DNA of 10,607 bases, taken from the NCBI GenBank assembly GCA_013298325.1, contig JAAFHJ010000114.1, positions 1-10,607 of the forward strand, read 5' to 3'. Origin of the DNA: Myxococcales bacterium (GTDB taxonomy: Bacteria; Myxococcota_A; Polyangia; Polyangiales; Polyangiaceae). Shown here piece after piece: positions 1 to 6,772 of this stretch. The notes under the pieces were generated by a model. It worked only from the letters and a program-made list of their open reading frames with translations, ran no database searches and was not told the DNA's origin. The translations under genes were made by a program, and so were the position numbers. How positions within the stretch are numbered: position 1 is the stretch's first letter; every line of letters begins with the position of its first letter.

Positions 1-927
1 GGCGAGCGCGGAAGCGACTTCGTTGTGGGCGTCGCGAAGGTCGGCCGTCGGAAGGCGGAAGGTGCTGGCGACGTCGACGCAAGCTAGCGGAATTCCGTCG
101 ATTTCGGCGATTGCCCAGGCGACGGCTGCCGCAAGCGAGAGCGGGGCGGGGCGCCGTTCCCCGTCGCGGAGGGCGGCGTGGGCGTCTGCCAGGAGGCGGA
201 GGGCGTTTTGCCGTTGCCGAAGCGAAAACGGGAGCGACCTCAGGGCCGTCTCTAGCGCGTTCCGCGAGCGCGCCGAGGAGCGCGGCGCACGCTTTGGCGG
301 CGCGGCATCGGCGGCCTCTGCGGGCTGCGGGCGCGGCAGCGTCGTCGGGGCCGGGTGCACGATGCTAGGGAATACCGCCGGCTTCTTCGTGCTCCGAGCC
401 CTTCCGTGGGCCCCCAGGAGCGACTGCGCCTCTTCCTGCTTTCCACACCGCCCGAGAGCGTGCGCGTACGACGCGATGAGGTCGATCTTGTCGGGGGCGA
501 GGGAAACGGCCCGTGCGAGGTAGGGGAGCGCCTCTTCGGGGGCATTGAGCGCGATGTCGGTCAGGTGCCCGAGGTTATGGACGTACCAGGGATTTGCTTG
601 GTCGCGCGCGGCAGCCTCGCCGTAACATCGCGCCGCATAACGGAAATTCCCGAGATGGACCTGCGCGAGCGCGAGTGCAGCCCAGGCGCGTGCATCGTCG
701 GGCTCTCGCGCCAGGAGGCGCTTCGCGTGGAGGGACGCGGCCCACGGGTCGCTGTCGGCGAGGAGCTCGGCCAAGCAACCGGCTGCAAAGCTCGCTGCAG
801 CGACATCGGTCGCCGTGCGGGCGAGGTGTTCCAGGGTCGCCACCAGGTCGGCGCTTCGCACTGGGCGGCCGAGAAGTTGGGAGAGATCCCGTTGTAGCCG
901 TCTCCGTTCCTCCGCGGACAGGCGCAT
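1..927 (-). CDS. TPR protein with C-terminal TFIIB/cyclin-fold-like domain (3' end cut by window edge)
   Basis: Reading the minus strand from the ATG at 927-925 gives 309 codons without a stop up to base 1, so the gene is real but incomplete at its C-terminus. Residues about 79-113 and 113-147 are clear TPR helix pairs (ARAWAALALAQVHLGNFRYA; then a unit ending in EEALPYLARAVSLAP), and a third, weaker one covers 148-172. A Pro/Ala linker (183-218) leads to a helical segment at 224-309. Its features (LPFSLRQRQNALRLLADAH, then a Gly-Glu-Arg-Arg-Pro turn, SLAAAVAWAIAEIDGIPLA, DVASTFRLPTADLRDAHNEV) resemble a TFIIB/cyclin-fold repeat. This is a pattern resemblance, not a proven homology. AGGA lies only 2 nt before the ATG, which is close. 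An in-frame GTG further upstream (979) or TTG (963) is possible. The gene follows the dnaK terminator by about 73 nt and may work with the DnaK/J-protein pair; its function is unknown. Confidence 0.8.
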   Translation of the reverse strand, partial: MRLSAEERRRLQRDLSQLLGRPVRSADLVATLEHLARTATDVAAASFAAGCLAELLADSDPWAASLHAKRLLAREPDDARAWAALALAQVHLGNFRYAARCYGEAAARDQANPWYVHNLGHLTDIALNAPEEALPYLARAVSLAPDKIDLIASYAHALGRCGKQEEAQSLLGAHGRARSTKKPAVFPSIVHPAPTTLPRPQPAEAADAAPPKRAPRSSARSRNALETALRSLPFSLRQRQNALRLLADAHAALRDGERRPAPLSLAAAVAWAIAEIDGIPLACVDVASTFRLPTADLRDAHNEVASALA

Positions 928-1000
928 TTCCTGGGATCTAGCGGTCGCCGTCGATCTAGGCAATGCGGAGGAGAATGCCAGCACAGATTTTTTTACAAGA

Positions 1001-1033
1001 AAGCCCGTCCTCCACGACGGGAAGGACGGGCTT
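1001..1033 (-). terminator. Rho-independent-type terminator after dnaK
   Basis: A perfect 11-bp stem (1001-1011 with 1023-1033, AAGCCCGTCC arm) closes a 11-nt loop 25 nt past the dnaK stop. On the minus strand the 3' arm runs into a T-rich TTTCTTGT stretch; on the plus strand no T-run follows, so it fits termination of dnaK. An alternative inner pairing (CCCGTC 1004-1009 with GACGGG 1016-1021) exists. The T-tract is interrupted, so termination may be partial and allow read-through into the TPR gene. Confidence 0.7.
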
Positions 1034-1058
1034 CTGACCACCGGAAGTGGACGACGCG

Positions 1059-2885
1059 TCAAGTCTTCTGCACGACACCCTTGAACATGCGGTGCGTTCG
1101 GGAGAGGCCATCGACCTGCTCCTTGATCGCCGGGACATCGCGACGTTCAATCGCCGCTTTCGCCTTGTCGATGATCCCCCGCGCCTTGTCGATCGCGTCA
1201 CGGCCGAAGTCGGAGGTCTTCACGATCTCTTCGACTTGCGGGAAAAGCTTCTCGATTTCGGCGATAAGCTTCTCGGCGTCCTGCTTGGCCGCGAGGAACT
1301 CTTCGGAAGCGCGGCGATCGACAAGGTCGTCGTTCGCGTTGGCGATCATGTCATTGATTTCGTCGCGGGTGAGACCGCTCGTAGCCGTCACCTGGATCGA
1401 CTGCTCGAGGCCGGTTTCGAGGTCCTTCGCGCGAACGCTCACGATACCGTCGGCATTGATTTCGAAGGTGACTTCGATTTCGATTTGCCCCTTCGGTGCG
1501 CGGCGGAGCCCGGTGAGAATGAACTCGCCGAGGAGCTCCTTGTGATCGTCGTTCTCCGAGTCCCCTTGCATGACCAGGATCTTGACGGCCGTTTGATTGT
1601 CGCGGCTCGTCGTAAAGATCTTGGTGCGGTGCGTCGGTACCGTCGTGTTCGCCGGAATGAGCTCTTCGAACACGTTCCCGAAGGTCATGATGCCGAGCGC
1701 GTGCGGGGTGACGTCGAGGAGGATCATTTCCTTCCCGTCGTCGACAAGCGCCGAGCCCTGGATCGCCGCACCGAGGGCGACCGCTTCGTCCGGGTGGACG
1801 CCGCGCGACGGCTCGCGGCCGAAGAAGTCGGCGACGGCCGCCTGCACCTTCGGCATGCGGGTCATGCCGCCGACGAGGATGACGTCGTCGACTTCCGTCT
1901 TTTCGAGCTTCGCATCCTCAAGGGTCTGGCGGCAGATCTCAACCGTGCGCTCGACGAGGTCGGAAGCGAGTTCTTCGATCGTCTGGCGGGTGAGGGTGCG
2001 CTGAAGGTGGAGGGGCTCATTCGGCCCTCGGGAGATGATGAACGGCAAGTTCACCTCGGTCTCCTTGACGCCAGAAAGCTCGCACTTTGCCTTTTCCGCG
2101 GCGATCTTCAACCGCTGAAGGGCCATGCGGTCCTGGCGGAGGTCGAGACCGTGTTCCTGCTTGAAGCCCTGGACGAGCCAATCGATGATCCGGGCATCGA
2201 AGTCTTCGCCGCCGAGGAACGTATCGCCGGCGGTCGCAATGACGCGGAAGACGCCGTTTTCCGCGATTTCGAGAATCGAGATATCGAAGGTGCCGCCGCC
2301 GAGGTCATACACGGCAACGGTCTTGTCGACGTTGCGGCCGTAGCCGTAGGAGAGGGCGGCCGCCGTCGGCTCGTTGATGATGCGGATGACTTCAAGACCG
2401 GCGATTTCGCCAGCGTCTTTGGTGCCTTGGCGCTGGTTGTCGTTGAAGTAGGCAGGGACGGTGATGACCGCCTTCTTCACCGGCTCGCCGAGAAGATCTT
2501 CCGCAATGACCTTCATCTCCTGAAGGATCATCGCGCTGATCTCAGGGACGCTGTAGTCCTTGTCGCGGAGCACGATGCGGACGTCCCGGTGGGGACCTTC
2601 CACGATCTTGTAGCTTGATGTGGCGACGGCGTTCTTGACCTGCGGGGAATTCCACTTGCGACCGATGAGGCGCTTCGCCGCGTACACGGTATTTTCCGCG
2701 TTCGTGACCGCCTGGTTCTTCGCAATGTGGCCGACGATGCGGCGATTTGTTTCGGTGATCGCCACCATAGACGGGGTCGTCTTGTACCCGCCCTTGTTCT
2801 CGATCACTTCCGGGCCCTTTTCGCCCATGATCGCGACGCAAGAGTTCGTCGTTCCGAGATCGATACCGATGACCTTCTCACCCAT
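1059..2885 (-). CDS. dnaK: Hsp70 chaperone DnaK (608 aa, tail-less variant)
   Basis: This is an ATP-dependent cytoplasmic chaperone. The open frame reaches an ATG at 2960, but the conserved N-terminus MGEKVIGIDLGTTNSCVAIM begins at the ATG at 2885, with GGAAGG about 10 nt upstream, so I start there. The ATPase domain (about 1-385) has the phosphate-1 loop IDLGTTNS, the TVPAYFNDNQRQGTKDAG segment (142-159), EPTAAALSYGYG (172-183), phosphate-2 YDLGGGTFD (193-201) and adenosine-site VGGMTRMP (338-345). The linker is EMILLDVTP, where DVLLLDVTP is usual. The beta substrate domain (about 395-506) and helical lid (to about 600) are full length. The protein ends in GVVQKT with no disordered acidic tail (E. 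coli has 638 residues ending EEVKDDKK). At the peptide 'arch', F402 and S427 align with E. coli M404 and A429. A J-domain protein lies 227 bp upstream; grpE is not in the window. It is probably a specialised paralogue. Confidence 0.97.
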   Translation of the reverse strand: MGEKVIGIDLGTTNSCVAIMGEKGPEVIENKGGYKTTPSMVAITETNRRIVGHIAKNQAVTNAENTVYAAKRLIGRKWNSPQVKNAVATSSYKIVEGPHRDVRIVLRDKDYSVPEISAMILQEMKVIAEDLLGEPVKKAVITVPAYFNDNQRQGTKDAGEIAGLEVIRIINEPTAAALSYGYGRNVDKTVAVYDLGGGTFDISILEIAENGVFRVIATAGDTFLGGEDFDARIIDWLVQGFKQEHGLDLRQDRMALQRLKIAAEKAKCELSGVKETEVNLPFIISRGPNEPLHLQRTLTRQTIEELASDLVERTVEICRQTLEDAKLEKTEVDDVILVGGMTRMPKVQAAVADFFGREPSRGVHPDEAVALGAAIQGSALVDDGKEMILLDVTPHALGIMTFGNVFEELIPANTTVPTHRTKIFTTSRDNQTAVKILVMQGDSENDDHKELLGEFILTGLRRAPKGQIEIEVTFEINADGIVSVRAKDLETGLEQSIQVTATSGLTRDEINDMIANANDDLVDRRASEEFLAAKQDAEKLIAEIEKLFPQVEEIVKTSDFGRDAIDKARGIIDKAKAAIERRDVPAIKEQVDGLSRTHRMFKGVVQKT

Positions 2886-3019
2886 CCGCCGACCGCCTTC
2901 CGAATTCGCAGGAACCGAACGGCGCGAAGACGCCGTGGATCCGTGAGTCAATGATTCCAAGAGTTTCGTCGGCTATCCGGGCGAACCGTCTACGACGCAG
3001 CTAGAATCGCCGTGCACAG

Positions 3020-3035
3020 TGCCACAAATCTGCCA
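3020..3035 (-). promoter_or_regulatory. Sigma-54-like -24/-12 match upstream of dnaK (candidate)
   Basis: The minus strand reads TGGCAGATTTGTGGCA, against the sigma-54 consensus TGGCACG-N4-TTGCW. The -24 TGGCA is perfect, the GG-to-GC spacing is the required 10 bp, and the -12 part has one mismatch (TGGCA for TTGCA). A start site would fall near 3009, giving a leader of about 124 nt before dnaK. The same bases are also an 11-bp-period direct repeat of GTGGCA (two copies, N5 between), so they could instead be half-sites for a regulator. No sigma-70-like promoter was convincing here. Confidence 0.3.
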
Positions 3036-3062
3036 CGTCGTGGGGACCGGAAATCGACCGGT
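3033..3062. promoter_or_regulatory. Two small dyads upstream of dnaK (candidate operators)
   Basis: CCACG-T-CGTGG (3033-3043) is a perfect 5+5 dyad with one central base. ACCGG-N7-CCGGT (3046-3062) is a second perfect 5+5 dyad. They sit directly beside the sigma-54-like match in the 227-bp gap between the J-protein stop and dnaK. No known heat-shock operator (CIRCE-type TTAGCACTC-N9-GAGTGCTAA) is present. Short dyads are common by chance in GC-rich DNA, so confidence is low. Confidence 0.25.
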
Positions 3063-3112
3063 AACGTTTTGCGACGGACGGCGCCAGACGGGCCCGAAAG
3101 TGCCTACCTTCG

Positions 3113-4549
3113 CTACCCCTCGGGCGGTGTCTTCGGCTCACTTCCAAACAGCTTCTGAACGGAGCTGAAGAGCGACGCGACGACGGGACTCGTCGGTGCA
3201 AGTGCCCGCGCGCGCTCAAGAATCGCTCGTGCGCCCGTGCGCTGACCGGCTTCCAAATACACCGTACCCAACGTCACATAGACCTGCGCATTGCCCGGCT
3301 GAAGGTCGACGGCTCGCTTTGCGAGTTCGGCGGCGAGGTGGAGGTTCCCCTTCGCCCGAACGATGGCATCGGCCGCTCGTTCAAGCGCCTCCCAGTTGTT
3401 GGGATTGAGCTCGGCGAGCTTCCGCCAGCTCTTTGCCGACTCCTCCCAATGCTGGGCCGTCGCTTCATAGATGGCCTTGTCGCGATAGACCTGGGAGAGC
3501 TGTTCGGCGGCACGTTGATGGGCGACGGCGAGGCGCGCGGCCACGTTCCGGTCCTCCGGAACCATCTGATTTGCCACGCGAAGCGCCGTATATGCCGCCT
3601 CGAAGTCGTTGCGGTCTTCGGCGTCGTCGGCGAGCTTCAGTTGCTTCTTCAGCTGCCCTTCCTTCGCCTGAACAAACCGTTCTTCGTACCGTTTCCGGAG
3701 GAGCGCGGCCGCTTCTTCCGTCGTCAACTTCGGCCGTTCCGGCGCGGAAGAAGCGGGCGCCGAGGGGGGCGGCGACGTCATACCCGGTGGGCGGATGCTG
3801 CCGCCAGGCCGATTCCCCAGGAGTCGTTTCGCAAGCGCTTCCCGGCGGGCCTTGTCGTCCACTGAGATCGCCGTCGGTGCGCGCGATGTGACGGGCGCCG
3901 GAATGCTGCCGGAGGGGCGCGTTGTCGCAGCGGCGGGCGGGGGCATACTCGCAGCGGCCGCCGCTTCTGCCTCCCGACGGACCTCCGCTTCCGCTCGCGC
4001 AAGCGCTTCGGCGGTCCGTGCAATCATCTCTTCGATGGCACGCGCCTGTTGCGTATTGCCAATGTATTGATCGTACTCGGCCCGCCGCGTTGCATCCGAA
4101 AGCACGTCGTGCGCTTCCGTAAGTCGCGTAAAGATGACCTCCATCTTTCCTTTGAAGCTGCCGAGCTTCTTACGGAAAAATCGATCCGGGTGCACCGCCA
4201 TCGCGACGGCGTAATACGCCTTCTTTACCGCCTTCTTATCGGCGTCGCGAGGGACCGCTAACAACTCGTAGTGGGAGGCTTGACCCACCCGTGCGAAGAG
4301 CGCAAGTACTGTGGATTTTTGCGAATCGTCGAGTTCAACCTCATCCTCGGCGGCCGTCGTCCAATCGACGATCCCGCGGGTCTTCAGTCGAATAAGTACC
4401 GCCTCAATCTGGGCGAGTTCGAGGCCGGCTTCTTCACCGATCGCCTTCGCGTCGCGAGTTCCGTCAATGAGCGAAAGAACAAACCGTTCAACGGCGTCGA
4501 CCTGAGTCGCGTCGCCGGCGTTTCGAAGGTGGGGGACGATCGCCGTCAC
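3113..4549 (-). CDS. J-domain (DnaJ-like) protein with N-terminal helical domain and C-terminal TPRs
   Basis: This is probably an Hsp70 co-chaperone that stimulates DnaK ATPase. The open frame extends to an ATG at 4573, but a GTG at 4549 has AGGAG exactly 5 nt upstream, so I choose it (478 aa). Residues 16-63 form a small helical, winged-helix/PqqD-like region (ERFVLSLIDGTRDAKAIGEE through LIRLKTRGIVDW). The J domain spans about 92-163 with the essential HPD at 120-122, a basic helix II (KKAVKKAYYAVAMAVHPDRF) and AHDVLSDATRRAEYD. A coiled-coil-like Ala/Glu helix (170-200) and a Pro/Ala/Ser linker (201-272) follow. TPR-like units fill about 310-465, clearest at 384-450 (NPNNWEAL; QPGNAQVYVTLGTVYLEAGQ). 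There is no G/F region or zinc-finger domain, so it is a class C J protein. Its neighbour downstream is dnaK, the likely partner. Confidence 0.9.
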   Translation of the reverse strand: MTAIVPHLRNAGDATQVDAVERFVLSLIDGTRDAKAIGEEAGLELAQIEAVLIRLKTRGIVDWTTAAEDEVELDDSQKSTVLALFARVGQASHYELLAVPRDADKKAVKKAYYAVAMAVHPDRFFRKKLGSFKGKMEVIFTRLTEAHDVLSDATRRAEYDQYIGNTQQARAIEEMIARTAEALARAEAEVRREAEAAAAASMPPPAAATTRPSGSIPAPVTSRAPTAISVDDKARREALAKRLLGNRPGGSIRPPGMTSPPPSAPASSAPERPKLTTEEAAALLRKRYEERFVQAKEGQLKKQLKLADDAEDRNDFEAAYTALRVANQMVPEDRNVAARLAVAHQRAAEQLSQVYRDKAIYEATAQHWEESAKSWRKLAELNPNNWEALERAADAIVRAKGNLHLAAELAKRAVDLQPGNAQVYVTLGTVYLEAGQRTGARAILERARALAPTSPVVASLFSSVQKLFGSEPKTPPEG

Positions 4550-4554
4550 ATGCG

Positions 4555-4559
4555 CTCCT
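4555..4559 (-). promoter_or_regulatory. Ribosome binding site deciding the GTG start of the J-domain protein
   Basis: AGGAG on the minus strand lies 5 nt before the GTG at 4549. It would fall inside the coding sequence if the upstream ATG at 4573 were used, and that ATG has no comparable site. The overlapping ATG-TGA at 4551 is out of frame and closes at once. Confidence 0.65.
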
Positions 4560-4576
4560 AAGCAGATTCTCATCGT

Positions 4577-4591
4577 TGGCGCATTGCGCCA
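4577..4591. promoter_or_regulatory. Perfect 15-bp dyad in the leader of the J-domain gene (candidate operator)
   Basis: TGGCGCA-T-TGCGCCA is a perfect 7+7 palindrome with one central base, 28 nt upstream of the GTG start. The loop is too short for an ordinary hairpin, so a protein-binding site is the more likely reading. A weaker CCGGGG/CCCCGG stem (4596-4601 with 4613-4618) sits next to it. A TAAGAT -10-like hexamer (4655-4660) lies upstream without a good -35 element. Confidence 0.35.
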
Positions 4592-4677
4592 CGTTCCGGG
4601 GCGCGGCTGCGACCCCGGCGTCCCTTCGCCGGCACGCGGCCGAACGCGCGCAGGATCTTACCTAGTTTGCTGCAAAG

Positions 4678-5595
4678 TCACCACCGCGAATGCACGAGGA
4701 CCCATCGCTCGGGGGCAGCAGCGATTCGGCGCTCGAGGGCTGCAGCGATGGCGGCGGTGACGGCGCGCGCATCGCCTTCCGTCGGAATTGGCTCCGCGCC
4801 GACCCCCTCGACGAATCCTCCATCGGTTTCGCGCGCTTCCCAGGTAGCGACCACAATCGGCGCACCGGTTCGCAGCGCCAAGGTTGCCGGGCCGACGGGG
4901 AAGGGGGTGAGAACGCCAAAGAAGGGGACCTCGACCGAGGGGACGCGCGACGCCAGATCCATCGGCGCCCCGAGGATGGCCCGGCGACGGAGCGCGCGGA
5001 CGACGGCGGTTGCGGCGCCAGGTTCCCCACGAGCAATCGTTGAAACGCCCGCTCGTAGCGGCTGGAGGACGGCGTCATCCAATCGTGGATCGTACGCACG
5101 TCGGACGAGCGTCACAAACGGATATCCCGCGGAAACGATTCCACGGGCAACCTGCTCCCAATTCGCCAGGTGCGCCGAAGGAAGGACGACGCCGCGCCCC
5201 TGGCCGCAGGCCTCGTCGAGGACTCTGCGAGCGTCGTCAAACAGGGGATAGCCCGCCCGCTCCTCGGCGGAGTCCTGTCCGGCCCAGCGCTCGATTGCGT
5301 TGGCAAGTTCCATGGAAAGATTGGAAAAATTCTCCACGACAAGCCGCTCTCGCGATGCCGAATCGTGCTGGGGAGCGATGCGCGCGATGTTCTGCAGGGC
5401 GGTCCGTCGGAGGTGCGGGGCGACCGCGGGGACCCAGCGGCCGAGCGCCGCCAGTCGTGCTCGTCGGGTCTGGCGGCTCCACCGGCTCGCGAGGCGCAAA
5501 CCGAGCATTGCAACGTGATAGATGAGTCCGTTCTTTAGCCATTGACCGAAGGTCCACGAACCGCCTTCGCGCAGATCTCGGACGACTGGCTTCAC
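4678..5595 (-). CDS. LpxL/HtrB-like lysophospholipid (lipid A) acyltransferase
   Basis: This 305-residue protein matches the usual length of the LpxL/LpxM/HtrB family, which transfers a secondary acyl chain to lipid A precursors at the inner membrane. The catalytic HX4E motif is HLANWE (142-147), in the family context VVLPSAHLANWEQVARG. The middle block VPFFGVLTPFPVGPATLALR and the TGAPIVVATWE segment (223-253) are the typical second half, and the protein ends in ERWVLVHSRW, like the WVHRRW end of the family. An N-terminal hydrophobic stretch (22-36, GLIYHVAMLGLRLAS) fits a membrane anchor. The start is GTG at 5595, overlapping the preceding lipoprotein stop by 4 nt (GTGA), with no strong Shine-Dalgarno, so translation is probably coupled. 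As the last gene of the sigma-factor operon it would put outer-membrane lipid modification under that sigma factor. The exact acyl substrate cannot be told. Confidence 0.88.
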   Translation of the reverse strand: MKPVVRDLREGGSWTFGQWLKNGLIYHVAMLGLRLASRWSRQTRRARLAALGRWVPAVAPHLRRTALQNIARIAPQHDSASRERLVVENFSNLSMELANAIERWAGQDSAEERAGYPLFDDARRVLDEACGQGRGVVLPSAHLANWEQVARGIVSAGYPFVTLVRRAYDPRLDDAVLQPLRAGVSTIARGEPGAATAVVRALRRRAILGAPMDLASRVPSVEVPFFGVLTPFPVGPATLALRTGAPIVVATWEARETDGGFVEGVGAEPIPTEGDARAVTAAIAAALERRIAAAPERWVLVHSRW

Positions 5596-6230
5596 GGGGT
5601 TCTAGGACAGATCGCAGCCCCGCAACGTGCCTCGACCTGGGCCCGCGCTCGCGCGGCAACGGCGCGATCATCGGAGCAGCCTGCGGCATTTTCGCCGCGC
5701 CCCTCGTCGCCGCCGGGGACGCCGCGGACCGGCGTTTCGAGGCTGCAGAGCCGGTCGGTGCTTCGTTCGAGGGACCGAAGGGCGTCGCACAGACGGTCGC
5801 ACGCGCCCGCGGCGAGGGCGGCATCGAATTTGCCGCGGGCGGCACCCACGGCGACGCGCGCATCGCCGTGGGTCGCCCGTTCGGGGGCAGGCCGCGTCGT
5901 GGCTGGCTTCGGCGCGCGGGGCTCCTCGGTGGAGGCCTTTTTCGCGCTTTCTGGGAGAGGGTCGTGGCACGACTCGCTGGGCGGTGCGGTCGCCCCTTGC
6001 GCCGGTCGCGCGGCGTCATCGGCATTTAAGCGATTGCTATTGGGGGCGAAGAACTCTGAATTACTTGTCGAATTTTGGCTGTTTGAATTGCTGTTTGTCG
6101 CCCCAAGCGTTCGGTTGCCAGAAACTGCGGTCTGAGGCGCGAAATCGGGGCTCGCGCCTCCGCCACACGCGCCACCACCGAGGCTCAAGGCGACGGTCCC
6201 GAACAGAACGAGGAAAGATGTACGGTTCAT
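5592..6230 (-). CDS. Cys-rich putative lipoprotein of unknown function
   Basis: The 212-residue protein begins MNRTSFLVLFGTVALSLGGG, a hydrophobic signal followed by C22 in a weak lipobox (GGAC, lacking the usual -3 Leu). Residues 46-69 are an Asn/Ser-rich, low-complexity tract encoded by unusually AT-rich codons, including a rare TTA. A Pro/Ala/Lys linker follows. The C-terminal part (134-212) has regularly placed cysteines (C144, C148, C162, C185, C203, C208) between Arg/Ala-rich helices, suggesting a small disulphide-bonded helical domain in the periplasm. Similar Cys-patterned lipoproteins occur in myxobacterial genomes as far as I recall, but I do not recognise a named family. It overlaps the preceding gene by ATGA and the acyltransferase by GTGA; GGGGG sits 4 nt before the ATG. 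No function is assigned. Confidence 0.8.
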   Translation of the reverse strand: MNRTSFLVLFGTVALSLGGGACGGGASPDFAPQTAVSGNRTLGATNSNSNSQNSTSNSEFFAPNSNRLNADDAARPAQGATAPPSESCHDPLPESAKKASTEEPRAPKPATTRPAPERATHGDARVAVGAARGKFDAALAAGACDRLCDALRSLERSTDRLCSLETPVRGVPGGDEGRGENAAGCSDDRAVAARARAQVEARCGAAICPRTP

Positions 6231-6772
6231 CGTGCCCCCGCATCTCCAACGATGACAGCCTCTTGGAGGCGTACGGCTTCCTTCAACGCCGCGCGGGCCT
6301 CTTCACGAAAGCGCTTTGCGTCGTCCATTTTTCCGGAAGCCTCCGCAGCCTTTGCTTCAGCACTCTTGAGCGTTCCGCGAACTTCAAACAGGTGACCGCG
6401 GTAGTAACCGCTCCCCGGGACGTGCTTCAGCCCCTCATCGACCGCACGGTTCGCTCGGGGAAAGTCTTTCTGCTGAATCGCGAGATCTGCCACGCGAGCA
6501 TTCGCATCGGCCAAGACCTCCTCCACCTCAGGAATCGGTGTTCCCGCGTGCGGGACGGGCGCGATCAGTAGCGATTCCAGGGCGCCGAGCGCCTTGGCCC
6601 GATTGCCCTCATCTTCGGCGAGATCGGCTTCGGTATGGGCGGCGCGCGCGCGGCTCAAGTAGGCCATGACCGGCTCGTCGACGGCGACAGACGCGCTCCG
6701 CGAACAGCCGGCCAACGGGGCCGCGCCGAGCAGCGCGAGCGCGAAAAACGCATACAATCCCGTGTTTTTCAT
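6227..6772 (-). CDS. Putative lipoprotein with TPR-like helices
   Basis: This 181-residue protein starts MKNTGLYAFFALALLGAAPL and has a good lipobox, L20-A21-G22-C23. Ser follows the Cys, which by the E. coli +2 rule predicts outer-membrane sorting. The mature part is almost entirely alpha-helical and Ala/Glu/Lys-rich. Helix pairs such as DANARVADLAIQQKDFPRAN and the basic helix KRFREEARAALKEAVRLQEA resemble degenerate TPRs or a coiled coil. I do not recognise a specific family. The ATG is part of an ATGA overlap with the probable anti-sigma gene, and the stop overlaps the next lipoprotein in the same way. A periplasmic sensing or scaffolding role for the sigma/anti-sigma pair is a guess from position only. 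Confidence 0.82.
   Translation of the reverse strand: MKNTGLYAFFALALLGAAPLAGCSRSASVAVDEPVMAYLSRARAAHTEADLAEDEGNRAKALGALESLLIAPVPHAGTPIPEVEEVLADANARVADLAIQQKDFPRANRAVDEGLKHVPGSGYYRGHLFEVRGTLKSAEAKAAEASGKMDDAKRFREEARAALKEAVRLQEAVIVGDAGAR

Noticed and set aside
23..897. Plus-strand open frames of 166 and 180 codons at the left end
   Set aside because: They are antisense to the 309-codon TPR frame, which has recognisable repeats; the plus-strand products are Arg/Ala/Ser-rich without domains.
1047..2618. A 523-codon open frame on the plus strand, antisense to dnaK
   Set aside because: Long antisense frames opposite hsp70 genes are a known artefact of codon bias, and some were once misannotated as NAD-glutamate dehydrogenase. 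The minus strand encodes an unmistakable DnaK here.
2886..2960. 25-residue N-terminal extension of DnaK from the ATG at 2960
   Set aside because: The conserved DnaK N-terminus begins at 2885, which has its own ribosome site, and the extension has no family similarity.
4596..4618. CCGGGG/CCCCGG hairpin as terminator of the acyltransferase operon
   Set aside because: The stem is only 6 bp and no T-run follows on the minus strand.
5237..6025. A 262-codon minus-strand frame overlapping the acyltransferase and the Cys-rich lipoprotein
   Set aside because: It is Arg/Pro/Ser-rich in a different frame from two better-supported genes joined by a clean GTGA overlap.
5627..6571. A 314-codon plus-strand frame opposite the two lipoproteins
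   Set aside because: It is very Arg-rich with no domain, and both minus-strand genes have signal peptides and matching overlaps.
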